NCBI GenBank assembly: GCA_002309835.1
Contig: DBYL01000005.1
Location: 7,831-23,903 of the forward strand
Origin: Bacteroidales bacterium UBA1187
Lineage (GTDB): Bacteria; Bacteroidota; Bacteroidia; Bacteroidales; Paludibacteraceae
Length of the DNA: 16,073 nucleotides
Direction of reading: 5' to 3'
Below, piece after piece: positions 5,529 to 13,865 of this stretch (position 1 is the stretch's first letter; each line of letters starts with the position of its first letter). Both the position numbers and the translations under genes were made by a program. Under the pieces are notes generated by a model that saw only the letters and a list, made by a program, of their open reading frames with translations, was not told the DNA's origin and searched no databases.

Positions 5529-8302
5529 AAAAACTATTTACCTTAGTAGTTGCGCTGGCCGGAGTGTTGGCGCTGCAGGCGAAAACGATTTATCTCAACG
5601 GCGGAGGCAGCAGCCTTTGGAATCAAGGCGGTGCGGTGTTCTTCACGCACTCCTGGGGAAGCGGAGATTCGGATGACAAGATGTCGCATCTCTCCGGGGC
5701 GGTTTATTCGGTAGAGATTCCGGAGGGGAACAACAGCATTATCTTTTTGCGTCAGCAAGGCAGTAGTACGTCCGTTGATTGGGATAACTGCTGGAACAAG
5801 ACCGCAGACCTGGCTATCCCGAGTGGTAAGAACTGTTATACTATCACCGGTTGGGATAGTGGAGATAAGATATGCCCGGGAGAGTGGTCGAGTTATACGC
5901 CTCCGACACCGGAAGATCCGGATGCGAAGTTCTATATCACCGGAGATAGTGCGCTGGTAGTGGATGCCGGAGCGGGAGTGGCGAAGAAATGGAATACCAA
6001 GGCCATCAAATCTACAGCGGACAGTTATGTACTGAGTCTAAAGGCCAATGTGGACTACAAGATGAAAGTGGTTACTACGGCAGAGGATTGGAAGGGTTAT
6101 AATGATTTGACCTCAGTAACAGAAGGAGTGACCGGAGATCATGACGGTAATATATGCTTCTCGCTGAAGGCGGCTGGTAATGTGACTGTTACGTACACCA
6201 ATACGGTATTTACAATAACCGGTTCGTTCAAAGAAGCAGAAAAGCGAGTTATTAAACTAGTGCCGAGCGAGGAATGGGCTGAGGCTGATGCGAAGTTCGC
6301 TGCATGGGTTTGGGGTTCCGCCATCTCGAGTCAATGGACGGCCTTCTTCACTCCGGTTAGCACGGATAATGATACGCTGCAGACGGAGGTGGTTGCGAAT
6401 GCGGATTCTATTGATTTCGTTCGCTTCAGCCCGAAGGTAGGTAATAAGCCGACTTGGGATGTGGTAGGAGAGAACGTGGTTGTTTGGGGTGAGATGAAGG
6501 ATAAGCTCTATCCGGACAGCTCCGTATGGACGGTTCTGGATTGGGAGCATGGTCAATGGAAAGCATACGATCGTCCTTGCGCCGAATTCGGATTGCTCAT
6601 CGATGGCGTGTATCGGAAAGCAAAACATAATGTCAACCAGACGGAGTGGACGGAGTATATGTTGCGCGGCGTAGAGTTGACGGCCGGACAGAAACTGCAG
6701 ATTTGCAATCCGTGTGCAGACAGCGCTAAATGGGTAATCTCTAAGTATGCTAATACGAGTTATACATTCACTATCGAGAATAATAAATATGTAGTGGATA
6801 AGAGCGGTAAATACGACTTCTACTTCAAGTTTATCTATGAGAACGATGAGATTTATATTTCGAAGGAAGGCGTTTATACTACCGCTGTGCGTGACCAGTG
6901 TACGGACGTGATGATGCAGGCGTTCTTTAATGAGTCGTATAATGACAATGCAAAGGGTGTCAGTCCGACCAAGGATTATAAGTTAGGTTTGGGTAACACG
7001 CGCTGGACGACCCTGACGGCTCAGGCCGAAGAGATCGGTAGTTATTTCGACCTCGTTTGGCTGCCGCCTTCAGCGAATGGAGAAGGCATGGGTTACCATC
7101 CGAAGAACTATAGCAATCAGAGTTCAAATTGGGGTACGGTAGGCGAGCTGAAGAGCTTGATTGCAGCATTGCATGAGAAGAATACGAAGGTGGTTGCCGA
7201 TATCGTCATCAACCATTGCCAGAGTACTACAGGATGGATGGGTTTCCCGCAGTTTGACTTCGGAACCTACGGTAAGTTCCAGCCTACCGGCGCATGGATC
7301 TGTCAGAACGATGAGGTGAATACTGATCCGAGTAGTGATTCACAAGGCCAGGCTACGGGTCCGTATGATGACGGAGAGAACTGGTCGGGTGCTCGTGACT
7401 GGGCGCATAGCAACGTAGACGTGCAAAATATGTTCAAAGCTTACTTGCAATGGATGCGCGAGGAGATCGGTTATGATGGATTCCGCTACGACAAGGGAGA
7501 CGGTTTCAACAACTGGCATCACGATAACTATAACAAGTCGGCTAATCCGTATATCGCATTCATGGAGTGCTATAGCGGAACGGATGAGATCCAATGGCGT
7601 ATTGGAGAGGCAAATAATAATCTGATGGCGTTGGATTTTGACACCAAGTGGCATGTATTCAATTCCTTCGCCGGTTGGGATTACAGTCGTGATCGTGGTG
7701 ACGGATTGTTAGGTCGTGGTCAAGGTCGTTATGCCGTTGAGTTCATCGATAGCCATGACTGGTTCTTGCGTGACGACAATGAGAATGAGTTCGGCGGTCG
7801 CGGTAACTCACTGACGGAGACTATGAAATGTCGTTTGCTGCAGGCAAATGCGTTCATGCTCTCTATGCCCGGTATCCCTTGCGTCTTCTATCCGCATTGG
7901 GCGAAATACAAAGAGTTCCTGAAACCGATGATTGAGGCACGTAAACTGGCCGGTGTACATTCTGAAAGCGAAGTGAAAGATGTATATGCAGAGACAGGAG
8001 GCTATCAGGCAACAATCGTTGGTAAAGATGGCTATCTGATTCTTTGTCTGGGTAATAAGGCGCATCAGAGTTTTGACGGTTTTGAATGCAAAGCCAGTTA
8101 CTACGAAGAGAACGACGCCGGTCTTGGCAAGGATGCCAGTTACCAGATCTGGGTAAAACGCACCACTCCGCTGCCGACAGATGTTGAGGAAGTGGAAAGC
8201 GAAGGGCCGAAGGTGAAGAGCGAGAAGTTCTTGCAGAACGGTCAACTATTCATCCGCAAGGGTGATAAGACCTATAATGTAATGGGACAAATAATTAAAT
8301 AA
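5525..8302 (+). CDS. Secreted multidomain GH13 alpha-amylase with starch-binding modules
   Basis: This 925-residue exported enzyme has a signal peptide at 1-19. Four N-terminal beta modules precede the catalytic domain. Residues 21-122 are CBM26-like (GNNSIIFLRQ, DNCWNKTADL). Residues 133-235 are an unclassified beta-sandwich with HDGNICFSL. Residues 240-348 are a second CBM26-like module (FAAWVWG, DFVRFSP). Residues 351-446 are related to the Cys-rich modules of the next protein (YDFYFKF-x-YENDEIYI). The GH13 domain starts near 459. It keeps the catalytic trio: D656 in FRYD, E681 in FMEC, and D745 in IDSHD. However, the Lys/Arg three residues after the nucleophile is Asp (D659), and the usual DNHD is DSHD, so specificity may differ from its neighbours. 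The tail at 900-925 matches the T9SS-like tail. The start ATG overlaps the preceding stop by four bases. Module names are inferred from sequence pattern. Confidence 0.88.
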   Translation: MKKLFTLVVALAGVLALQAKTIYLNGGGSSLWNQGGAVFFTHSWGSGDSDDKMSHLSGAVYSVEIPEGNNSIIFLRQQGSSTSVDWDNCWNKTADLAIPSGKNCYTITGWDSGDKICPGEWSSYTPPTPEDPDAKFYITGDSALVVDAGAGVAKKWNTKAIKSTADSYVLSLKANVDYKMKVVTTAEDWKGYNDLTSVTEGVTGDHDGNICFSLKAAGNVTVTYTNTVFTITGSFKEAEKRVIKLVPSEEWAEADAKFAAWVWGSAISSQWTAFFTPVSTDNDTLQTEVVANADSIDFVRFSPKVGNKPTWDVVGENVVVWGEMKDKLYPDSSVWTVLDWEHGQWKAYDRPCAEFGLLIDGVYRKAKHNVNQTEWTEYMLRGVELTAGQKLQICNPCADSAKWVISKYANTSYTFTIENNKYVVDKSGKYDFYFKFIYENDEIYISKEGVYTTAVRDQCTDVMMQAFFNESYNDNAKGVSPTKDYKLGLGNTRWTTLTAQAEEIGSYFDLVWLPPSANGEGMGYHPKNYSNQSSNWGTVGELKSLIAALHEKNTKVVADIVINHCQSTTGWMGFPQFDFGTYGKFQPTGAWICQNDEVNTDPSSDSQGQATGPYDDGENWSGARDWAHSNVDVQNMFKAYLQWMREEIGYDGFRYDKGDGFNNWHHDNYNKSANPYIAFMECYSGTDEIQWRIGEANNNLMALDFDTKWHVFNSFAGWDYSRDRGDGLLGRGQGRYAVEFIDSHDWFLRDDNENEFGGRGNSLTETMKCRLLQANAFMLSMPGIPCVFYPHWAKYKEFLKPMIEARKLAGVHSESEVKDVYAETGGYQATIVGKDGYLILCLGNKAHQSFDGFECKASYYEENDAGLGKDASYQIWVKRTTPLPTDVEEVESEGPKVKSEKFLQNGQLFIRKGDKTYNVMGQIIK

Positions 8303-8308
8303 ACAGAT

Positions 8309-10501
8309 ATGATGAAAAAGGTAGTTGTATTTTTAGTTGCTGCGCTGTGTGCTACGATGTCGTATGCGGCATGCGAGGATGGCCCTTACGGCCTGCAGAT
8401 TAATGGTAGCACAATAGCGGATGCTCCTGCGTTCGGAAATCCGGATGCTCAGGGACGTAAGCAGTACAAAGCATCTTGTGTGGAACTCAAGGCAAACGAT
8501 GTAATCAAACTGATTAACAAGAGTTGTGGCGAAACATGGATGGTAGACATCGATCAGTATGGCGAGTATCAGAAGTTTGAGGGCGGTAAGACGGCTGGTC
8601 AACTGACTTGCAAAGCAGACGGCTCGTATGATTTCTACATCAAGTTGAAAGAGAATGACGATCTCGTTTATATCGGAGTCGGTTCCGGCTGCGGTGGGGA
8701 GACTCCGTGTGAGGATGGGCCTTATGGTTTGAAAATCAACGGTAAGAAAGTGGTAGATGCTCCTCTTTACGGGGATGAAGATGCGCAGGGCCGCACGCAG
8801 TATATGGCTTCGTGCGTTGAACTCGCGCAAGGCGATGTAGTGCAGCTGGTGAATAAGAGCTGTGATGCGACTTGGATGGTTAATCTGGACGAATACGGTC
8901 ATTATGAGAATTTCAGCGGCGGTAAAGAAGCCAACAAACTGACTTGTAATGTAGCCGGTAAATACGATTTCTATATCAAGTTGAAAGAAAACGACGACCT
9001 CGTATATGTAGAGAGTAGTCAGACTTGCGGCGGTGGCGGCGAGACTCCTTCTTCGGAGTATACCACGTCTGCTCCGGCTAATTGTCCGGACGTAATGCTC
9101 CAAGCTTTTTATTGGGATAGTTATACAAGTGGTAAAGGTTATGGTCGTACGAAATGGCCGGATCATCTGAGTGGTGCGAATGGTTCTAGCGCAGAGGAGA
9201 TTGGTCAGTGGTTTGACCTTGTATGGCTGCCACCTATGTCGAAAGCTACCGGAGGAACAGGCTATATTCCGTCCCGATATAGCGAACTCAATAGCGATTG
9301 GGGCACCAAAGCGAAGTTGGAGCAGTTGATAGCAACGCTTCGTAAGAACGGCGCACGCGTGGTGGCGGATATCGTCATCAACCATGGTGCCGCATGGAGC
9401 GGATGGTGCAGTTTTGCCCAACTGAACTTCGGAGAGTATGGTACCTTCAAACCGGACGCTTCGTGGATATGCAACACCGACGAGATGAATACTGATTCGG
9501 GTGCCGGAGCATGCAAGGGTAAGGCAACAGGTAACCCCGATGACGGTTATGACGGACCGGACGACAAGGACTATCGCTCGGCGCGTGACTGGGATCATAC
9601 GCAGGCAAAAGTGCAGGATATGTTCAAAGCTTACCTTAAATGGTTGCGCAATGATATCCACATTGACGGTTTCCGTTACGACTACTGCAAGGGTTTCCAT
9701 AATAGTCACATCAATGATTATAACACGGCAGCCAAGATCTATTTCTCGGTTATGGAGATGTGGGATGGTAATCCGAGCGTATTGATGTCGCATCTGAATG
9801 ATGCCGGATATAACACCCTGACGTTTGACTTTGCTACCAAATACGATGCGTTCAACAACGGCATCGCATCCGATAATTATTGGAAACTGAAAGGAGCCGG
9901 TTTGCTGGGCGCAGGTAAAGCACGTTATGCAGTGACATTTGTGGATAACCATGATACCTTCCAGCGTAATGGCGGTAGTGAGTTCTGCGGAGACGGCAAT
10001 TCGATGACGGTATGCCCGGATAAGGTGCTGCAATGCTATGCATATATGCTCTCTATGCCGGGTGTGCCTTGCGTCTTTTGGCCGCATTGGAAAACATTCA
10101 AAGATCCTATCAAGGCGATGATCAATGCGCGTTATAAGACAGGTGTACATAGCGAGAGTGCGGTCAGCGATGAGGCCGGAGACGGGTTCTATAAGGCTAC
10201 CATCACCGGAACAAACGGACAGATTCGCGTGCTGATTGGTCCGAACTCAGGTTATAACAGCACTCCGAGCGGCTTTACGTTAGCAACGAAGGGCACCAAC
10301 TATGGTGTCTATTACAAGACGAACTCCCCGCGTGGCGATAAGAACACCGAGCGTGTTGACCGCACTACCTTACCTATTGAGACCGTGAATGCTGATGGTG
10401 AGCATGTGAAGATGGGTGGTGAGAAATTCATCCAAGATGGCAAACTCTATATCCGCTGCGGCGAGTATGTATTCGACGTGATGGGTAATCGCGTAAAATA
10501 A
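8309..10501 (+). CDS. Secreted GH13 (GH13_6-like) alpha-amylase with duplicated Cys-rich module
   Basis: A 730-residue exported amylase. The signal peptide ends near A20/A21. Two tandem copies of a ~101-residue module follow (22-122 and 134-234), then a GGGGETPSS linker. The GH13 domain starts near DVMLQAFYWDSY (261-272). Region I is VADIVINH (352-359). The catalytic residues are D458 (FRYDYCKGF), E483 (VMEMWDG) and D549 (FVDNHDTF). LTFDFATKYDAF, PGVPCVFWPHW and GVHSES resemble plant GH13_6 amylases, and the Lys after the nucleophile (K461) is kept. Residues 705-730 are the shared C-terminal tail (EKFIQDGKLYI...). Six bases separate it from the preceding stop; either of two adjacent ATGs could serve as start. 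The repeated modules probably bind starch or add stability; this is inference. Confidence 0.9.
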   Translation: MMKKVVVFLVAALCATMSYAACEDGPYGLQINGSTIADAPAFGNPDAQGRKQYKASCVELKANDVIKLINKSCGETWMVDIDQYGEYQKFEGGKTAGQLTCKADGSYDFYIKLKENDDLVYIGVGSGCGGETPCEDGPYGLKINGKKVVDAPLYGDEDAQGRTQYMASCVELAQGDVVQLVNKSCDATWMVNLDEYGHYENFSGGKEANKLTCNVAGKYDFYIKLKENDDLVYVESSQTCGGGGETPSSEYTTSAPANCPDVMLQAFYWDSYTSGKGYGRTKWPDHLSGANGSSAEEIGQWFDLVWLPPMSKATGGTGYIPSRYSELNSDWGTKAKLEQLIATLRKNGARVVADIVINHGAAWSGWCSFAQLNFGEYGTFKPDASWICNTDEMNTDSGAGACKGKATGNPDDGYDGPDDKDYRSARDWDHTQAKVQDMFKAYLKWLRNDIHIDGFRYDYCKGFHNSHINDYNTAAKIYFSVMEMWDGNPSVLMSHLNDAGYNTLTFDFATKYDAFNNGIASDNYWKLKGAGLLGAGKARYAVTFVDNHDTFQRNGGSEFCGDGNSMTVCPDKVLQCYAYMLSMPGVPCVFWPHWKTFKDPIKAMINARYKTGVHSESAVSDEAGDGFYKATITGTNGQIRVLIGPNSGYNSTPSGFTLATKGTNYGVYYKTNSPRGDKNTERVDRTTLPIETVNADGEHVKMGGEKFIQDGKLYIRCGEYVFDVMGNRVK
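8372..9010 (+). repeat. Internal duplication: two ~303-bp modules in the third amylase gene
   Basis: Bases 8372-8674 and 8708-9010 encode 101-residue copies that align without gaps, with 67 of 101 residues identical by my count. They are separated by an 11-residue Gly-rich spacer. Each copy has four Cys in the same places (22, 57, 73, 101 and 134, 169, 185, 213), a TWMV core and a YDFYIKLKENDDLVY end. A diverged relative is in the preceding gene at residues 351-446. I do not recognise a named family. Confidence 0.85.
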
Positions 10502-10531
10502 AGAATATTAACCAATTAAATCCATAGTATT

Positions 10532-11455
10532 ATGAAAAAGATTTATGCACTTTTTGCTGCCGTTTTGATGACGGTGAGTTTGTCGGCTGCAACTGTATAT
10601 TGCAAGATGACGCAGGAATGGTGGACCAAAGATGGAGCTGCAGTAGGTATTTATTATTGGGGTTCTGCGTCTTCTAATCCTGCATGGCCGGGTATTCGTA
10701 TGAATCCGGAGGGCAATGGTATTTGGTCTTATGCTGTACCTGCAGATGTATCGGTCGTCATTTTTACACGTGTTAACGGTGGTACAGGAGCTGTTGAGAA
10801 TTGGGGCGCACAGACAAAAAACTTAGACATCCCTACTGATGGAAAGAATTTGTTTACCATTACCAATACTAGCGAGACTTGGGGTACTCCCGGTTGTGAT
10901 GGTGAGTGGTCTGTATATGACGGCCAGGGCGGCGGTCAAGGCGGCGGTGGCGGCCAAGGTGGTCAAGGAGGTGGCCAAGGAGGCGGCTCTGTAGAAGGCA
11001 ATCCGCGTTACTACTACAAAATGTACACGGCCAGCGATGAGACGTGGCATGAGCCTTCCGAGGAGACTTTGTTTGATCACGGAGTGGCAGATGTGATTGC
11101 GTACACAGGCGATGCATATGTCTTCGTCCTTTATCAGGTAGATGGCCAAGGCGGCGTTCAGTATCGTACAGAGCAGTTTGTCGATGCTACCCATCGTCAG
11201 GCACGTTTGGTACTGGAAGGTCCTAGCGATTGGCAATTGCCGGCTGGAGTAACCAATCTCTATTTATATGATAATGAGGACGGCTCTTTGACGGTTTCCG
11301 CAGATCCTATTCCCGGAAAGAAGTTAGCAGACCCGCAACCCGAAGGTATAGAGAATACGCAGGTTTCAGAAAAAGCCCGCAAAGTCATTATTGACGGACA
11401 ACTTCGTATCGTTCGCGGTGATAAGATTTTTGACGCAACCGGTCGTCAATTATAA
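10532..11455 (+). CDS. Secreted non-catalytic starch-binding protein (CBM26-like) with Gly/Gln linker
   Basis: This is a 307-residue exported protein without a GH13 domain. The signal peptide is 1-20 (no lipobox Cys at the cleavage site). Residues 21-128 look like a CBM26 starch-binding module: TVYCKM, GIYYWG, AWPGIRM, SVVIFTRVNG and QTKNLDIP, with several exposed-type Trp residues. A Gly/Gln-rich linker spans 131-153. A second beta-rich module (154-262, YYYKMYTASDETW, AYVFVLYQVDG) is unknown to me. Residues 283-307 are the same tail as in the four GH13 neighbours (RKVIIDGQL-x-I...RGDKIFD...G). It lies 30 bases after the third amylase and 22 before the next gene, so it belongs to the operon. 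Likely role: holding starch at the cell surface or helping the enzymes. A maltooligosaccharide-sensing role is possible but unsupported. Confidence 0.72.
   Translation: MKKIYALFAAVLMTVSLSAATVYCKMTQEWWTKDGAAVGIYYWGSASSNPAWPGIRMNPEGNGIWSYAVPADVSVVIFTRVNGGTGAVENWGAQTKNLDIPTDGKNLFTITNTSETWGTPGCDGEWSVYDGQGGGQGGGGGQGGQGGGQGGGSVEGNPRYYYKMYTASDETWHEPSEETLFDHGVADVIAYTGDAYVFVLYQVDGQGGVQYRTEQFVDATHRQARLVLEGPSDWQLPAGVTNLYLYDNEDGSLTVSADPIPGKKLADPQPEGIENTQVSEKARKVIIDGQLRIVRGDKIFDATGRQL
10922..10990 (+). repeat. Low-complexity stretch encoding the Gly/Gln linker
   Basis: GGC/GGT and CAA/CAG codons in irregular alternation encode 23 residues made only of Gly and Gln except at the end. It is a flexible inter-domain linker, and the repeats could vary in length by slippage. 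Confidence 0.85.
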
Positions 11456-11465
11456 TATATTATAA
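11450..11465. repeat. 16-bp perfect AT palindrome between the starch-binding gene and the next GH13
   Basis: TTATAATATATTATAA is its own reverse complement and overlaps the TAA stop at 11453-11455. It fills most of the 22-nt gap. It lacks a T-run and has no G/C, so it is a poor terminator. It could be an mRNA-processing or regulator site, or chance in AT-rich spacer. Confidence 0.4.
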
Positions 11466-11477
11466 TAAGGAATAATT

Positions 11478-13865
11478 ATGCGCAAGTTATTGATATGTCT
11501 GGTTAGCCTCTGTGCGCTCGCAGTGAGTGCACAGGTGACTACCAATCCTGCCATTGTCGAGAAAGGTTACACGGGTCAGATAACAATTACCTTTGACCCA
11601 ACAGCAGGTAACGGAGGTATGGCGAGTGCCACGCAATGTTATGCGCATACTGGTCTTATCACTGCCTCCTCGAAGGATGACACCGATTGGAAAAATACGG
11701 TTGGTTCGTGGCGTGGTAGTACGCAGCCGAAATTGACGAAGGTGGGAAACAACTGGCAGTTGGTGATTGATAATATGTACTCTTTCTATGGCGTTTCGAC
11801 GAGTACGGACATCAAAAAACTTGCGTTTGTTTTTCATGACGGCCCCGGCGGTAGTAAAGAAGGGAAAACGAGTTCCGGAGGAAATATCCTTGTCGTGTTA
11901 GGCGAAGAGACGGCGGGAGATATATGGACGAGTGTGGCTGGTGTGACGGCCGTAGAAAAAACTCGTCCGTCAGGAATTAGTAATGGAATCTACTATGGCG
12001 AGGATGGCACATCGGTAACCTTATGCACGTATGCAGCTAGCAATACAGAGCCCGCAAAACGCGTGTTTCTGCTGGGTGATATGACCAATTGGAAACTCGA
12101 TGCAGCCCACCAGCTTTACAAGGACGGCAACTATTTCTGGATCACGCTTACAGACCTAACGCCTGGTAAGGAATATCGTTTCCAATACGCTGTGGAGCGT
12201 GCAGACGGAGTGAAGAAGCAGATTTGCGATCTTTATTCGGAGAAAGTGCTGCATCCGGATGATAAATACGAACCTAAGACAGCCAATCCATCACTCATCA
12301 GTTATCCAACCAGCGGAGCAGACGGAGGATATGTGACGGTGATTCAAACTCAAAAACCAGCCTTTGCATGGTCGGACGCTACGCTTACCTTCCAACGTCC
12401 GAGTAAGAATAATCTGGTTATCTATGAGGTTTGGGTATATGATTATACTACGCAGCGCACCTTCAAGGCCTTGCAAAATCGCTTGGATTACATCCAGAAT
12501 CTAGGAGTCAATGCTATTGAACTAATGCCGGTAGCGGAGTTTGACGGTAATATCAGTTGGGGCTATAATCCTACGCTCTATTTTGCAGTGGACAAATCGT
12601 ATGGAACTCCGAATGATCTAAAGACGCTTATCGACGAGTGTCATAAGCGCGGCATAGCGGTTATTCTCGATATGGTATTCAACCATGCGTATGGTGAGAA
12701 CCCGATGAATAAACTTTATCCTTACGGAACAGACTTATCGAGCAACCCATGGTTTAATGTTACACCTCCGGAAGGAGGAACAACGTATGGTCAGGACTGG
12801 AACCATGATTTCCCGCCGGCTCATGAGATGTTTATGCGCGCATTTCAGTATTGGTTGAATGAATATAAGATTGATGGTTATCGTTTGGACTTGAGCCACG
12901 GCTTATGCGGAACCACAGTGAATGCCGTAAGCAATCTTTCGGATTATTACCAGAACGGTGTAAAAGCCACTTCAAATGATGCTTATATGATTTTGGAGCA
13001 TTGGGGAGATGGACAGAGTACGCTCATCGGCAAAGGCATGCAGTGTTGGACGGGTGCCGGAGTGTGTGCCGCGTACTATCAAACAGCTATGGGTTGGCTC
13101 AAAGCCGATGATAGTGGAAATACCGATGCATTCTACGGAGCTAACCAGTCCGGCTATGTGTCTTATGCAGAGAGTCATGACGAAGAACGCATGCAATATA
13201 AGGCGAAGATGTACGGCAACGGAGATCTTAAAACGAATGAAGCGGCTCGTCTCGGTCGCGTGCCTGAGTGCGTTGCCTTTAATGTGCTGTTAAATGGTGC
13301 ACATATGCTGTGGCAGTTTGAGGAGATAGGGTATGATATATCCATCGACTATAACGGACGTACAGGTACTAAGCCGAATCCGACAAACAAAGGATATTTT
13401 ACGCAAGCGGAGCGCGTAGAGGCTTTCACTAAGTGCGCGCAAGTCATTACGCTGCGTACGCAACTCATGCCGAATGCGTTTACCGGTACGCCGTCTGTCT
13501 CTATAGGAAGCGGCAAGGCGCTCCGTACCATCCAATGGGGGAATAACGTGTTTGCTGCGGCTAACTTTGGGGTAGAGGGGACTCAACCGGAAACCCTTCC
13601 TTCCGGCGTCACATGGTTTGACTATTTGAACGGAGGTACACCGGCTTCGTCGTCGTACTCTCTCCAACCGGGCGAGTTGAAGGTCTTCACGAGCTCTGCT
13701 GTTTCCGCTCCTACCTTCGCCGACATCCAGAAACGTGATCATACGCCGATAGACGTAGTGGAGAGTGAAGAGAGTCCGAAGAGTATCAAGTATCTTCGTG
13801 ACGGTCAAATTTTCATCCGTCGTGGCGATAGAACCTATACGATACAAGGTCAATTAGTGAAATAA
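11478..13865 (+). CDS. Secreted GH13 family glycoside hydrolase with N-terminal E-set/CBM48-like domains
   Basis: A 795-residue exported enzyme, with signal peptide 1-18. The first beta domain (20-142, ITFDPTAGNGG, KLAFVFHDG) resembles domains often found in Bacteroidales surface amylases. A second domain (165-260, RVFLLGDMTNWKLD, YFWITLTDLTPGKEYRFQYAVE) is E-set/CBM48-like. The barrel starts near LVIYEVWVYDYT (313-324). Region I is ILDMVFNH (396-403). The catalytic residues are D471 (GYRLDLSHG), E507 (MILEHWG) and D568 (YAESHDEER). The E-set domain and these motifs place it nearer to branching-enzyme, pullulanase or isoamylase-like GH13 groups than to its three neighbours. Whether it cuts alpha-1,4 or alpha-1,6 bonds cannot be told. 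Residues 770-795 are the shared tail. An AAGGA lies seven bases before the ATG, one of the few Shine-Dalgarno-like sites here. Its TAA overlaps the next ATG by one base. Confidence 0.87.
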   Translation: MRKLLICLVSLCALAVSAQVTTNPAIVEKGYTGQITITFDPTAGNGGMASATQCYAHTGLITASSKDDTDWKNTVGSWRGSTQPKLTKVGNNWQLVIDNMYSFYGVSTSTDIKKLAFVFHDGPGGSKEGKTSSGGNILVVLGEETAGDIWTSVAGVTAVEKTRPSGISNGIYYGEDGTSVTLCTYAASNTEPAKRVFLLGDMTNWKLDAAHQLYKDGNYFWITLTDLTPGKEYRFQYAVERADGVKKQICDLYSEKVLHPDDKYEPKTANPSLISYPTSGADGGYVTVIQTQKPAFAWSDATLTFQRPSKNNLVIYEVWVYDYTTQRTFKALQNRLDYIQNLGVNAIELMPVAEFDGNISWGYNPTLYFAVDKSYGTPNDLKTLIDECHKRGIAVILDMVFNHAYGENPMNKLYPYGTDLSSNPWFNVTPPEGGTTYGQDWNHDFPPAHEMFMRAFQYWLNEYKIDGYRLDLSHGLCGTTVNAVSNLSDYYQNGVKATSNDAYMILEHWGDGQSTLIGKGMQCWTGAGVCAAYYQTAMGWLKADDSGNTDAFYGANQSGYVSYAESHDEERMQYKAKMYGNGDLKTNEAARLGRVPECVAFNVLLNGAHMLWQFEEIGYDISIDYNGRTGTKPNPTNKGYFTQAERVEAFTKCAQVITLRTQLMPNAFTGTPSVSIGSGKALRTIQWGNNVFAAANFGVEGTQPETLPSGVTWFDYLNGGTPASSSYSLQPGELKVFTSSAVSAPTFADIQKRDHTPIDVVESEESPKSIKYLRDGQIFIRRGDRTYTIQGQLVK

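Noticed and set aside
8333..10150. 605-codon open frame on the minus strand opposite the third amylase
   Set aside because: The product has no recognisable domain, the plus strand encodes a clear GH13 enzyme, and the frame is open because of codon bias in the real gene.
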